64,000 nt of DNA, taken from positions 192,699 to 256,698 of the forward strand of contig NZ_JACYWE010000005.1 of NCBI RefSeq assembly GCF_014841105.1, written 5' to 3'. Numbering within the stretch: position 1 is the first letter of the stretch; the number at the start of each line of letters is the position of its first letter. Below are positions 42,592 through 52,261 of the stretch, one piece after another. The notes below the pieces were generated by a model. The model saw only the letters and a list, made by a program, of their open reading frames with translations. It was not told the origin of the DNA and searched no databases. A program made the translations under genes and the position numbers. Source of the DNA: Lolliginicoccus lacisalsi. Lineage in GTDB: Bacteria; Actinomycetota; Actinomycetes; Mycobacteriales; Mycobacteriaceae.

Positions 42592-43299
42592 TCACTGCCC
42601 GCGCACGAGCGCGGACAGGTCCGCGGGGGTCGATGGCTCGTAGGGCTCCCCGTTGATCTCGATGTGGGGCAGCTCCACCCCGGCGCTGGACCAGCGGGCA
42701 GTGGCGGCCTCGAGCTCCGCGGCATAGCGGTTCTCGACGATGCATGCCGTCACGCTGTGCGATGCACCCGTGGCCTGCGCGATGCGCACGAGCTGCTGGT
42801 CGGCGACCATCGCCGCGCCGCCGCCGACGGTGCCGAGATCGAACATGGCGGACCGGAATGCCATCCAGTCCTCGATCGTGTCATCGGCGACGCACAGCGA
42901 GGCGTTCGCTAGGCGCAGGGCGGCCGCATCATCATCGGCGGCAACGGGGACGTGCTCCACGGCGGCGTCGAAGGTGGTCACGAGGGAGCGCAGCACCACG
43001 CGGTACTGCTCAGCGAAGGCCGCGCACGCTTCGCACGTGTAGTCCTCGACGATGGTGATCACCACGCGCCGTTCCTGCCGGGGGTCGCCGTGGTCGATGC
43101 GCACGACGCGACCCTCCCCGTCGCTCTCCGCGGCCGTGGTGGAGGCCGTGGTGCTCGCGTCGCCGGCGCTGCCGGTCTGCTCGTCTCCCCGGGTGAAGAT
43201 GATCACGACAACAAGCACGGCCAGCACGATGACCAGCAAGGCGCCGATCCGCCGGACCCGCGGGTACGACGAGCCCCGTTTCTCCACCACCCTCACCAC
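42592..43299 (-). CDS. DsbA/thioredoxin-like membrane-anchored protein
   Basis: A 235-residue protein with one N-terminal membrane helix at about 18-36, a Ser/Thr/Ala-rich linker, and a Thioredoxin_4/DsbA-like domain outside the cell. The active-site motif is C-E-A-C (DYTCEACAAF) instead of C-P-x-C. Another Cys pair is possible at NASLCV and TACIVEN. The C-terminal half has the DsbA helical insertion and ends with P-H-I-E-I-N-G, which gives a cis-Pro-like element near VELPHIE. It may form or shuffle disulfides in exported proteins. GTG codons at 43299, 43296, 43290 and 43287 all lie in frame; the start is not fixed. Confidence 0.8.
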   Translation of the reverse strand: MVRVVEKRGSSYPRVRRIGALLVIVLAVLVVVIIFTRGDEQTGSAGDASTTASTTAAESDGEGRVVRIDHGDPRQERRVVITIVEDYTCEACAAFAEQYRVVLRSLVTTFDAAVEHVPVAADDDAAALRLANASLCVADDTIEDWMAFRSAMFDLGTVGGGAAMVADQQLVRIAQATGASHSVTACIVENRYAAELEAATARWSSAGVELPHIEINGEPYEPSTPADLSALVRGQ

Positions 43300-43323
43300 C
43301 TTCCGTTCATCAGCGCTTTTCGA

Positions 43324-44451
43324 TCACCCGGGAAGCACGGTCAAGCGGTGCGGCTGGCGGTTGACCGGCTCGCATCCGTCCGCGGTCAGGATGACGATGT
43401 CCTCGATGCGAGCGCCCCACTCGCCTGGGAGATAGATGCCGGGCTCGATGCTGAACGCCATGCCCTCGCGTAGCACCTGCTCACCACCGGTCATGATGTA
43501 GGGCTCCTCGTGGACGGAGAGCCCGATGCCATGGCCGGTGCGATGCACGAAGTACTCGCTGAGGCCGTGGGCGGCGAGGTGGTCGCGGGCGGCCGCATCG
43601 ACCTGCCCGGACGTGGCGCCGGGACGGGCCGTGGCCACCGCGCGGGCCTGTGCTTCCTCGAGGATGGCGATGCGCTCGGCCGCCGCGGGATCGGGCTCGC
43701 CGATGCTGTAGGTGCGCGTGCAGTCGGAGAAGTAGCCAGCGGGCACCGGGCCACCGATGTCGATGACGACGATGTCGCCGCGCGCGATGACCCGCTCAGA
43801 CACTTCGTGGTGCGGGTCCGCGCCGTGCGGGCCGGAGCCGACGATGACGAACGCCGCCCCGGTGTGCCCCTCCTCGATGATCGCGGCGGTGATGCTCGCG
43901 GCGACCTCGGACTCGGTGCGGCCCGCGCGCAGGAACTCGCCCATGCGGGCATGGACGCGGTCGATGGCGGCGCCAGCTTGCCGCAATGCTGCCTTCTCCG
44001 CCTCGTCCTTGATCATGCGTAGCTCGCGCAGCACGTCGGTGGCGAGCGCCAGCGGCTGGCCGAGCCGCGCCTGCAGCGGGAGGACATGGAGGGCTGGCGC
44101 GGCATCAGCGATGGCGGCGCGCGCGTCCGGTCCGATCGCCTCGACGATCATGCCGTGCGGGTCCTCGCCATCGATCCACGGGAGGATGGCGACGTCGAGA
44201 TCGTCGAGGGCGGTGCCGCGCAGGGCCGCGACCTCGAGCCGGGGAACGATCATCCGCGGCTGTCCCGTCGCGGGGACCACGAGGCAGGTGAGGCGCTCGA
44301 ACGACGACATCGTTGATCCGGTGAGGTATTGCAGGTCGGGACCGGGGGTGATCAGGAGGGCGTCGATGCCTTGCCCGCTCAGCAGTCGAGCGGCGGATTC
44401 GAGCCGCGCGGCGTAGGTGGCGGACGGGGCACCGGTATCGGGATCAGCCAT
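43324..44451 (-). CDS. pepE: M24-family Xaa-Pro dipeptidase, PepE-like
   Basis: A 375-residue M24 metallopeptidase (pita-bread fold). The five metal ligands can be placed at Asp231 (VVIDIGG), Asp243 (FSDCTR), His307 (GHGIGL), Glu336 (SIEPGI) and Glu350 (RIEDIV). The N-terminal domain of about 140 residues is the creatinase-like one. It would cleave Xaa-Pro dipeptides in the cytoplasm. The synteny with the divergent exonuclease gene matches Rv2089c/Rv2090. The G-rich site before the ATG at 44451 is adequate. Confidence 0.92.
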   Translation of the reverse strand: MADPDTGAPSATYAARLESAARLLSGQGIDALLITPGPDLQYLTGSTMSSFERLTCLVVPATGQPRMIVPRLEVAALRGTALDDLDVAILPWIDGEDPHGMIVEAIGPDARAAIADAAPALHVLPLQARLGQPLALATDVLRELRMIKDEAEKAALRQAGAAIDRVHARMGEFLRAGRTESEVAASITAAIIEEGHTGAAFVIVGSGPHGADPHHEVSERVIARGDIVVIDIGGPVPAGYFSDCTRTYSIGEPDPAAAERIAILEEAQARAVATARPGATSGQVDAAARDHLAAHGLSEYFVHRTGHGIGLSVHEEPYIMTGGEQVLREGMAFSIEPGIYLPGEWGARIEDIVILTADGCEPVNRQPHRLTVLPG

Positions 44452-44508
44452 GCCCCCCAGCCTATCCCGGCGCGAGCAGCCCGCCACGGCCTGGCATGAT
44501 ACGGAACC

Positions 44509-45468
44509 ATGGATGCACCGGTAGTTCTCCTCGACGGCGCGAGCCTTTGGTTCCGGTCGTTCCACGCGCTGCCCGAGTCGCTGACCGCGCCGGATGGGCG
44601 ACCGGTCAACGCGGTGCGCGGCTTCCTCGATACGATCGCCTCCCTGGTCCGCTCCCACGCGCCGTCACGCCTGGTGGTGTGCCTCGATAACGATTGGCGC
44701 CCGGCCTTCCGGGTCGCGGCGATCCCCTCCTACAAGGCGCACCGGGTCGCGGATCCCGAGGCGCCAGCCGGGGGCGCCGAGGATGTTCCGGACTCGCTGC
44801 CCCCGCAGGTGGACATGATCCTTGATGTGCTCGACGCGATCGGCATCGCCACCGCCGGGGCCAACGGCTTCGAGGCCGATGATGTGCTGGGGACCCTCGC
44901 GGCGCGGGAGACCAGCGATCCGGTGATCGTGGTCAGCGGTGACCGGGACCTGCTGCAAGTGGTCGCAGACGATCCGGTGCCCGTGCGGGTGCTGTATGTG
45001 GGGCGCGGCCTGGCGAAGGCGGAGCTGTTCGGCCCGGCCGAGGTCGCCGCCCGGTTCGGAGTACCAGCGGATCGCGCCGGCGCGGCCTATGCCGAGCTGG
45101 CGCTGCTGCGCGGCGATCCATCCGACGGCCTGCCCGGTGTGGCGGGGGTGGGCGAGAAGACCGCGTCGCGGCTGCTCCTCGAGCATGGGTCGCTCGCTGC
45201 TGTCATGGCGGCCGCCGCCGATCCCGCGAGCAGCCTCGCGCCGGGGGTGCGCAACAAGCTCACCGCGAGCGTGGAGTATGTCGAGGCTGCCGAGAAGGTC
45301 GTGCGCGTGGCCACCGACGCCCCGGTGTTGCTGTCGCGGCCGGACGAGCTCCCCGCGGAACCGCAGGATCGGCACAGCCTGGCCGAGCTCGGTCACGATT
45401 ATGGCATCGACAACGCGCTCGCCCGGCTGCTCGCCGCTCTCGCCGCGAACCCCGCGCGCACCGGGTGA
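44509..45468 (+). CDS. 5'-3' exonuclease, Rv2090-like
   Basis: A 319-residue stand-alone 5'-3' exonuclease with FEN-type fold, related to the N-terminal domain of DNA polymerase I. The N-terminal [18 protein letters not shown], the acidic cluster [23 protein letters not shown] and the helix-hairpin-helix [14 protein letters not shown] are all present. It likely removes RNA primers or flaps in repair and replication. Its stop (45468) abuts the stop of the convergent aldehyde dehydrogenase gene (45469) with no gap. Confidence 0.93.
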   Translation: MDAPVVLLDGASLWFRSFHALPESLTAPDGRPVNAVRGFLDTIASLVRSHAPSRLVVCLDNDWRPAFRVAAIPSYKAHRVADPEAPAGGAEDVPDSLPPQVDMILDVLDAIGIATAGANGFEADDVLGTLAARETSDPVIVVSGDRDLLQVVADDPVPVRVLYVGRGLAKAELFGPAEVAARFGVPADRAGAAYAELALLRGDPSDGLPGVAGVGEKTASRLLLEHGSLAAVMAAAADPASSLAPGVRNKLTASVEYVEAAEKVVRVATDAPVLLSRPDELPAEPQDRHSLAELGHDYGIDNALARLLAALAANPARTG

Positions 45469-47037
45469 TCAGGCGAACCGCACGCCCTGGGCGAGCGGCA
45501 GCTCCGAGGAGTAGTTGATGGTGCTCGTGGACCGCCGCATGTAGTTGCGCCACGCGTCCGACCCGGATTCGCGCCCGCCGCCGGTGTGCTTCTCGCCGCC
45601 GAACGCCCCGCCGATCTCCGCGCCCGAGGTCCCGATGTTGACATTGGCGATGCCGCAGTCCGAACCCTCCGGGCCAAGGAAGCGCTCCGCCTCCCGCAGG
45701 TCGGTGGTGAAGATCGCCGACGACAGTCCCTGCGGCACCGCGTTGTGCAGGGCGATGGCCTCGTCGAGATCGTCGTAGGCGAGCACGTACAGGATCGGCG
45801 CGAACGTCTCCTCCCGCACCACTGGAGCCATGCCTGGCATCCGCACGATCGCCGGCGCGACATATACGCCGTCCTCGGCCCCCTCGATGGCGATGCGATC
45901 ACCACCGTGGACGATCGTGCCCCCCGCCTCCGTGGCCCGCTCGAGGGCATCGCGCATCGCTTCCTCGGCCCTGTCCGAGATCAACGGCCCCACGAGCACG
46001 TCGTCGCGGAACGGATCCCCCACCACCAGCGTCCTGTAGGCCGCGGCGACACGATCCACCACGTCATCGAGGATCGAGCGGTGCACGATCAGCCGCCGCA
46101 ACGTGGTGCAGCGCTGCCCCGCGGTGCCCGCCGCCGCGAACACCACCGCGCGCGCCGCGAGATCGAGGTCCGCAGACGGCGCGACGATAGCGGCATTGTT
46201 GCCCCCGAGCTCGAGCAGCGAGCGTCCGAACCGTGCCGCCACGCGCGGCCCGATCTCGGGGCCCATGCGCACCGAGCCCGTCGCGCTGAGCAGGGCGATC
46301 CGATCATCATCGACAAGCTGCTCCCCCACGTCCCGCGCGCCGAGCACCACGGTGTGCAGGCCCTCGGGCGCGTCCTGCTCGGCTATCGCCCGCGCGAGCA
46401 GCGCATCGCAGGCCAGCGCGGTCATCGGCGTGGACTCCGACGGCTTCCACACCACCGGATCGCCGCACACCAGAGCGATCGCGGTGTTCCAGGCCCACAC
46501 CGCCACGGGAAAGTTGAACGCGGTGATCAGGCCGACCACGCCGAGCGGATGCCAGGTCTCGGCGAGCCGGTGCCCCGGCCGCTCCGAGGCCATGGTCAGG
46601 CCGTAGAGCTGGCGCGACAATCCGACGGCGAAGTCGCAGACATCGATCATCTCCTGCACCTCGCCGAGCGCCTCGGAGGTGATCTTGCCCGCCTCGATCG
46701 TCACGAGCGTCGCGAGATCCGCCTTGTGCTCGCGCAGCAGGACGCCGAGGGCGCGCACCACCTCCCCGCGGCGGGGCGCGGGCACCGACCGCCACGCGGC
46801 GAAGGCCTCGATGGCCCCGCCGATCGCATCATCGACGTCCGCTGGCGAGCTGCCCGTGATGGTCAACAGGTCAGCGCCAAGGATGGGAGTGCGGGCCTCG
46901 AGGGGCTCACCCGTTCCCACCGGGAGGATCGTGCCGGTGAACACGGATTCGGGGACGACGTCGGCCCCGCATGCGTGCAGGCAGTTGATGGCGAGGTCAT
47001 GCAGCTCCTCGGCCGTGGGCAGGGGACGGGCGCTCAT
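45469..47037 (-). CDS. ALDH7-type aldehyde dehydrogenase
   Basis: A 522-residue aldehyde dehydrogenase of the ALDH7 (alpha-aminoadipic semialdehyde dehydrogenase) type. Asn175 (FNFPV), Glu276 (ELGGNN) and the nucleophile Cys310 (GQRCTT) are in place. The C-terminal FGGEKHTGGGRESGSDAW and SELPLAQGVRF are diagnostic of the subfamily. It would oxidise L-aminoadipate semialdehyde in lysine degradation; no other lysine-pathway gene is next to it. The ATG 47037 has GGGA upstream; ATG 47049 is also possible. Confidence 0.9.
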   Translation of the reverse strand: MSARPLPTAEELHDLAINCLHACGADVVPESVFTGTILPVGTGEPLEARTPILGADLLTITGSSPADVDDAIGGAIEAFAAWRSVPAPRRGEVVRALGVLLREHKADLATLVTIEAGKITSEALGEVQEMIDVCDFAVGLSRQLYGLTMASERPGHRLAETWHPLGVVGLITAFNFPVAVWAWNTAIALVCGDPVVWKPSESTPMTALACDALLARAIAEQDAPEGLHTVVLGARDVGEQLVDDDRIALLSATGSVRMGPEIGPRVAARFGRSLLELGGNNAAIVAPSADLDLAARAVVFAAAGTAGQRCTTLRRLIVHRSILDDVVDRVAAAYRTLVVGDPFRDDVLVGPLISDRAEEAMRDALERATEAGGTIVHGGDRIAIEGAEDGVYVAPAIVRMPGMAPVVREETFAPILYVLAYDDLDEAIALHNAVPQGLSSAIFTTDLREAERFLGPEGSDCGIANVNIGTSGAEIGGAFGGEKHTGGGRESGSDAWRNYMRRSTSTINYSSELPLAQGVRFA

Positions 47038-47112
47038 GGTTCCCATCATGCCGTGCCACGCCGTGCCCGTCAGCGGTTCCCTGCCACTGCCCCGCTATTC
47101 GGTGCAGGACTG

Positions 47113-49854
47113 CTATTCGGTGGTGGCATCGATCGAGACGACGCCCCGCTTGATCGCCGCGATGGCCTTGCCCGCGGAGGAACGCACCTGAGCGTCCGGG
47201 GCGACGATGCGCAACTGCTCGAGCAGATCGAGCACCTGCCGGCACCAGCGCACGAAATCACCGGGCGGGATCTCGTTAGCGGCGAGCAGCGCGTCGAGCA
47301 GCGGTGCCCCCTGCGCCCACACGTAGATCGCGTGAACAAAGCCCGTGTCGGGCTCCCGGGTGATGGGAAGCTGGTGGCGGATCTCGTCGGACTGGATCTC
47401 CTCCCAGATGCGCTGCGTGTCGGCAATAGCCCGGCGCAGCGGGCCGGTGGGCATGGCGCTCGCGACCGTGGCGTCGCGGCGCGCCTCGAAGACCACGGAA
47501 GACACCACGCCAGCCAGCTCCGCGGGGGCGAGACCCTTCCAGATGCCGCGCCGCAGCGCCTCGGCCACCAGCAGGTCGCTCTCGCTGTAGATGCGCCGCA
47601 ACCACTCGCCCTCCTCGGTGACCACCGGGTCGCCGTCCGGCTCGAGGTAGGCACGCTCGGCGAGCAGCTCCACGATCCGGTCGAAGGTCCGCGCCAGCGA
47701 CGACGATGCCGCATCCATCCGGGTCCTGAGCCGCTGCGTCTCCACGGCGAGGCGATGGGACCGCTCGGACACCCGGGCATGCTCCTCGCGGTCGGGGCAA
47801 TCGTGGCACGGATGCTGCTTGAGCTCGCGGCGCAACCGGGCAAGCTCCCGGTCGTGCGTCGCGCCGCCCCGCTTCTTGCCATGCTTGCCGTGCTTGCCCG
47901 GCCCCGAGCTCGGCACGAAGCCCTTGTTGCGCAGCGTGGAAGCGATGTCGCGGCGCACCTGGGCGTCGCGGAAGTCGATGTGCCGGGGCAGCCGGATCGA
48001 CCCCACCGCCTCCACGGGGTCCGCGAAGTCCCGCGGCGAGAGCCTCCCCGACCAGCCGCCGGAGGTCATCACCAGCGGGTGCGGGTCGGCGAACTCCCGA
48101 TCAGGCTCGAGCACCACCGCGGGGCCTGCCCGTCGCCCGGCAGGGACGGTGATCACATCGCCACGGCGCAGCCGCACCAGCGACTCGGCGACCGTGTTGC
48201 GCTTCTCCCCGGTGGCGCCACGCTTGAGCTCGCGCTCCCGCTCGCTGATGGCGCGGCGCAGGGCCGCGTACTCGGCGAAGTCACCGAGATGGCAGTCGGT
48301 GCCGCCCTCGAGCTGCTGCAGCTCCCGCTCGTTGCGCTCGATGGCGCGCGACACCCCGACCACGTTGCGGTCGGTCTGGAACTGCGCGAAGGAGCGCTCG
48401 AGCAGGGCGCGGGCCTCCTCCGCGGGAAGGTGTCGCAACAGGTTGACGGCCATGTTGTAGCCGGGGGCGAACGAGCTGCGCAGCGGGAAGGTGCGCGTGG
48501 ATGCCAGCCCCGCCACCATGTCGGGATCCACGCTCGGCTCCCACAGCACCACCGCGTGGCCCTCGATATCGATGCCGCGCCGCCCGGCCCGGCCGGTGAG
48601 CTGCGTGTACTCGCCGGGGGTCAGGTCGGCGTGGGTATCGCCATTGAACTTGACCAGGCGCTCGAGGACCACGCTGCGGGCGGGCATGTTGATGCCCAGC
48701 GCGAGGGTCTCGGTGGCGAACACGGCCTTGACGAGCCCATTGACGAACAGTTCCTCCACGGTGTGGCGGAAAGCCGGCAGCATTCCCGCATGGTGGGCGG
48801 CGATGCCGCGCTCGAGCGCGGTGCACCACTGCTCGTAGCCCAGGATGCGCAGGTCCGCGCGCGGCAGCTCGCCGGTGTGGCGCTCGATGATCTCGCGCAC
48901 GCGGGTGGCCTCGTCCTCGGTGGTGAGGGTGAGCCCGGAGCGGACGCACTGGCCGACGGCAGCGTCGCAGCCGGCGCGGCTGAAGATGAACGTGATGGCT
49001 GGCAGCAGCCCGGCCTTGTCGAGCTGGGTGATCACCTCGGGCCGCGACGGTGGCCGGTAGCGGCTGGGCGGGCCGCCGCGGCCCCGGCGATCACGGCTTC
49101 CGCCGCGGCGATGCCCGGGCCGCTCGGCGTCCTCGATCGCGAGGCGCTTGCGGATGTGCGAGAGCAGGTCGGGGTTGAGCTTGCGCTGGCCGCGGCCGGG
49201 CGGGCCGTCGCTGCTCCGGCTCGGGAAAAGATCGAGGATGCGCCGGCCGACGAGCATGTGCTGCCACAGCGGGATGGGCCGGGTCTCGTCGACGATCACT
49301 GTGGTGTCGCCGCGCACGGTCTCCATCCAGGAGCCGAACTCCTCGGCGTTGCTGACCGTGGCGGACAGGCTGACGAGGGCGACATCGTCGGCGAGATGGA
49401 GGATCACTTCCTCCCACACGGCGCCGCGGAACCTGTCAGCGAGGAAGTGCACCTCGTCCATCACGACGTGCGAGAGGCCGCGCAGCCGGTCCGAGCCGGC
49501 GTAGAGCATGTTGCGCAGCACCTCGGTGGTCATCACCACGATCGGCGCGTCGGAATTGATGCTCTGGTCGCCGGTGAGCAGGCCCACGGTGTCGCGGTCG
49601 TACCGCTCGACGAGGTCGTGGAACTTCTGGTTCGACAAGGCCTTGATCGGCGTGGTGTAGAAGCACTTGCGGCCCGCTTGCAGCGCCAGGTGCACGGCGA
49701 ACTCACCGACGATGGTCTTGCCGGCACCGGTGGGCGCGCACACGAGCACGCCGTGCCCGGCCTCCAGCGCCTCGCAGGCGCGCAGCTGGAACGGGTCGAG
49801 CGGGAACGGTAGTTGCGCGGCGAACGCCGCGACCTCAGTGGCAGGAGTGCTCAT
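47113..49854 (-). CDS. helY: Ski2-like superfamily 2 helicase
   Basis: A 913-residue DExH helicase of the HelY type. Walker A is APTGAGKT (40-47), and DEVH lies at 133-136. SLSATVSN is motif III, and QLTGRAGRRGIDIEGH is motif VI. An Arg/Gly/Pro-rich insertion (about 235-275) sits in the middle. The C-terminal DSHCT-like domain contains a Cys cluster (HPCHDCPD). It is thought to remodel RNA. It follows tatC by 11 bases, the actinobacterial order pafABC-tatAC-helY. Confidence 0.95.
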   Translation of the reverse strand: MSTPATEVAAFAAQLPFPLDPFQLRACEALEAGHGVLVCAPTGAGKTIVGEFAVHLALQAGRKCFYTTPIKALSNQKFHDLVERYDRDTVGLLTGDQSINSDAPIVVMTTEVLRNMLYAGSDRLRGLSHVVMDEVHFLADRFRGAVWEEVILHLADDVALVSLSATVSNAEEFGSWMETVRGDTTVIVDETRPIPLWQHMLVGRRILDLFPSRSSDGPPGRGQRKLNPDLLSHIRKRLAIEDAERPGHRRGGSRDRRGRGGPPSRYRPPSRPEVITQLDKAGLLPAITFIFSRAGCDAAVGQCVRSGLTLTTEDEATRVREIIERHTGELPRADLRILGYEQWCTALERGIAAHHAGMLPAFRHTVEELFVNGLVKAVFATETLALGINMPARSVVLERLVKFNGDTHADLTPGEYTQLTGRAGRRGIDIEGHAVVLWEPSVDPDMVAGLASTRTFPLRSSFAPGYNMAVNLLRHLPAEEARALLERSFAQFQTDRNVVGVSRAIERNERELQQLEGGTDCHLGDFAEYAALRRAISERERELKRGATGEKRNTVAESLVRLRRGDVITVPAGRRAGPAVVLEPDREFADPHPLVMTSGGWSGRLSPRDFADPVEAVGSIRLPRHIDFRDAQVRRDIASTLRNKGFVPSSGPGKHGKHGKKRGGATHDRELARLRRELKQHPCHDCPDREEHARVSERSHRLAVETQRLRTRMDAASSSLARTFDRIVELLAERAYLEPDGDPVVTEEGEWLRRIYSESDLLVAEALRRGIWKGLAPAELAGVVSSVVFEARRDATVASAMPTGPLRRAIADTQRIWEEIQSDEIRHQLPITREPDTGFVHAIYVWAQGAPLLDALLAANEIPPGDFVRWCRQVLDLLEQLRIVAPDAQVRSSAGKAIAAIKRGVVSIDATTE

Positions 49855-49865
49855 CCTGTCCTACG

Positions 49866-50786
49866 TTATCGCTCCTGCTCGCCGGAAGCGTCATTGGCGA
49901 CGGGACCGGGGGCCTCCAGCGGCTCCGACTCGTCATCGGCGAGGTGCCCCCACGCTCCGGCCCGTCGGGCGCGGCGCTTGTCGTTGATGCGCGCGAACTG
50001 CACGGCTATCTCGAACAGCAAGGTCAGGGTGAGGGCGAGCGCGATCATCGAGAACGGATCGTGCGGGGTGACGAAGGCGGCGAAGACGAACAGCGCGAAG
50101 ATGATGCCGCGGCGCCAGGACTTGAGCTTCTCGTAGGGCAGGATGCCCACCACGTTGAGCATCACCACGATCAGGGGCAGCTCGAAGCTGACTCCGAAGA
50201 TGATGATGAGACTAATGATGAAGCCGAAGTACTCCTGGCCGCTCAATGCGGTGATCTGGACGTTGTCACCAATGCTGAGCAGGAATTGCAGCGCGAAGGC
50301 GACGAGGAAGTAGGCCATCACGGCGCCGGCGATGAAAAGCAGCGCGCCGATCATGACAAACACGATGCCGAAGCGGCGCTCGTTGCGGTGCAGGCCCGGT
50401 ACCACGAACGCCCACACCTGGTACAGCCATACCGGGCTGGCCATGACGATCCCCGCGGTGACCGCGACCTTCAAGCGCAGCATGAACTGCTCGAACGGGC
50501 CGGTGGCGAGAAGGCGGCACTCGTCGCTGTTCTGCGTCAGCGAGGCACGCGCCTCCTGCGGCAGCTCGCAGTAGGGACCCCGCAGCAGGTCGCCCAGCGA
50601 GGGCATGCCGAGCACCGAGAACGAGTACCACAGGAATCCGAGGATCGTGGTGAGCGTGACCGCGGCGAGGGCGATCAGCAGCCGGGTACGCAGCTCATGC
50701 AGGTGCTCGCTGAGCGGCATGGTGCCGTCCGGATTGATCTTGCGCTTCCGGCGCGCAGGCTTCAGGGATAGTCGCACCGCGGTCAT
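49866..50786 (-). CDS. tatC: Sec-independent translocase subunit TatC
   Basis: A 306-residue TatC with six predicted membrane helices. The N-terminal [15 protein letters not shown] is the twin-arginine signal recognition region. [17 protein letters not shown], then [16 protein letters not shown], gives the first loop with the conserved P and the E-R-R. It forms the receptor of the Tat pathway with TatA. The Rieske and DUF1906 proteins in this window have Tat signals. It is 82 bases downstream of tatA. Confidence 0.97.
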   Translation of the reverse strand: MTAVRLSLKPARRKRKINPDGTMPLSEHLHELRTRLLIALAAVTLTTILGFLWYSFSVLGMPSLGDLLRGPYCELPQEARASLTQNSDECRLLATGPFEQFMLRLKVAVTAGIVMASPVWLYQVWAFVVPGLHRNERRFGIVFVMIGALLFIAGAVMAYFLVAFALQFLLSIGDNVQITALSGQEYFGFIISLIIIFGVSFELPLIVVMLNVVGILPYEKLKSWRRGIIFALFVFAAFVTPHDPFSMIALALTLTLLFEIAVQFARINDKRRARRAGAWGHLADDESEPLEAPGPVANDASGEQER

Positions 50787-50868
50787 TCTTCTCGCTCACA
50801 GGGATAGGGATCCGGCCAGAATGCCGCAGCGCCAGCCGCTGCCGGACTGGCGCTGCGCGGGCCGCGCG

Positions 50869-51156
50869 CTAAGCGCGCTGATCAGGCTGCTGCTGCTGGT
50901 TGCCCTGCTGGGTATAGCCGCTCTGGGCTTGATCGTCCTGGGTCGTGGGCGCGGCGCTGATCTGCGGAGGCGCGGACTGCGGGGGCTGCTGGGCGCTATC
51001 GGTGCCGCCGTCGTTGCCCATCTCCTTGATCTCGCTCTTGAAGATGCGCATCGAGCGCCCCAGCCCGCGGGCCGCGTCCGGCAGCCGCTTGGAGCCGAAC
51101 AGCACCACGATGACGAGGATCAGGATCAACCAGTGCCACGGGCTCGTGAATCCCAT
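50869..51156 (-). CDS. tatA: Twin-arginine translocase subunit TatA
   Basis: A 95-residue TatA/E. One membrane helix ([20 protein letters not shown]) is followed by the hinge FGSKRLP and an amphipathic helix, then a Gln/Pro/Ser-rich tail. It forms the Tat channel. The start is taken at ATG 51156 because it gives the expected GFTSPWHW; a longer frame starts at 51177. The gene follows pafC by a 112-base gap. Confidence 0.96.
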   Translation of the reverse strand: MGFTSPWHWLILILVIVVLFGSKRLPDAARGLGRSMRIFKSEIKEMGNDGGTDSAQQPPQSAPPQISAAPTTQDDQAQSGYTQQGNQQQQPDQRA

Positions 51157-51268
51157 TGTTCTTTCAGCCTCCCACATTGACGTCGGTTCCGATGCTACCC
51201 GAGATCCGGCCGGGGCATCCGCGCCCCGAGCGCGCGTTCACCAACGCTTCATCCACTATCAGCGGTCA

Positions 51269-52261
51269 TCAAGCCTGCCGGTAGCGCTCGAGGCCCGCCT
51301 CCGCCTGCTGCCGCATCCGCTGCGCGAGCCCGGCCGGACCGACCACCGTGATGCTCGCGCCGAAGCCCAGCAGCATCCGCGCCATCCACTCATCCGAGGC
51401 ATAGCGCATCTCGACCTGCACCCGGCCGTCATCGAGGCGGTGCTCGTTCTCCACGGGGTAGTAATCGACGAACCATCCCGCCGAGGGCTCGATCACCAAT
51501 CGCGCGACCCCGAGGTGCTCATGGTCGCTGAACAAGCCATCGGCCGTGGCGCGCTGGGCATCCGCGGGGATCCGCGCGGGCTGATCGAGCAGCCGGGCGG
51601 ACTCGATGCGGTCGAGGCGGAACAGCCGCACGTCCTCGGCCATGCGGCACCACGCCTGCAAGTAGGCCTGGTCATCGACGAGCAGCATCCCCATCGGATC
51701 GGCGACGCGCTCGCTCACCACATCCCGCGAGGCGGAGTAGTACACGATGCTCAGGGCACGCTTGCGGCGCACCGCCTCCCGCACGACCGCGAGCCTGGCA
51801 CCCGCGGCCGGATCACCAGCCCCGGGCTCCGCTGATGCTTGCTCGTCCTGGCCAGGCTCCCGGTTGTCATTGCTGGATGCCGCGACCCCGGCAGCGGACT
51901 CGATCTTCGCGATCGCCCGCCGCACCGCCGCGGGGTCCGCCATGCCGGGCTGATCGAGCAGCGCGCGCAGCGCCACGAGCAGCGCTGTGGCCTCCGGCCC
52001 GGCCAGGCGCAGCGGCCGCTCCATCCCGGCCGCGTAGGTCACCGCCACTGTCTCGCCCTCGAAGGAGAGATCGATCAGGTCACCGGGACCGTAGCCGGGC
52101 AGGCCGCACATCCACAGCAGGTTCAGATCGTCGACCAGCTCCTTCTGCGTCACGCCCATCTCCCGGGCCAGGTCAGCCTTGGAGATGCCCGGGTTGGCCA
52201 TCACGTACGGCACCAGGTTGAGCAGGCGAACCAGCTTCACCGACAACCGCGACGACGCCAT
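51269..52261 (-). CDS. pafC: WYL-domain regulator PafC
   Basis: A 330-residue WYL-domain protein with an N-terminal winged helix (SVKLVRLLNLVPYVMANPGI), the WYL core and a WCX C-terminal domain. With PafB it forms PafBC, the activator of the LexA-independent DNA-damage response in mycobacteria. The ATG overlaps the pafB stop as TGATG. An acidic spacer (EPGQDEQASAEPGAGD) divides the domains. The start is taken at ATG 52261; GTG 52264 is adjacent. Confidence 0.95.
   Translation of the reverse strand: MASSRLSVKLVRLLNLVPYVMANPGISKADLAREMGVTQKELVDDLNLLWMCGLPGYGPGDLIDLSFEGETVAVTYAAGMERPLRLAGPEATALLVALRALLDQPGMADPAAVRRAIAKIESAAGVAASSNDNREPGQDEQASAEPGAGDPAAGARLAVVREAVRRKRALSIVYYSASRDVVSERVADPMGMLLVDDQAYLQAWCRMAEDVRLFRLDRIESARLLDQPARIPADAQRATADGLFSDHEHLGVARLVIEPSAGWFVDYYPVENEHRLDDGRVQVEMRYASDEWMARMLLGFGASITVVGPAGLAQRMRQQAEAGLERYRQA

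Noticed and set aside
45586-49812. A 1408-codon open frame on the plus strand opposite helY and the ALDH7 gene
   Set aside because: Long antisense frames are expected opposite genes with strong G/C third positions. The translation is Arg/His/Gly/Asp-rich without domains, while helY and ALDH7 on the other strand have complete motifs.
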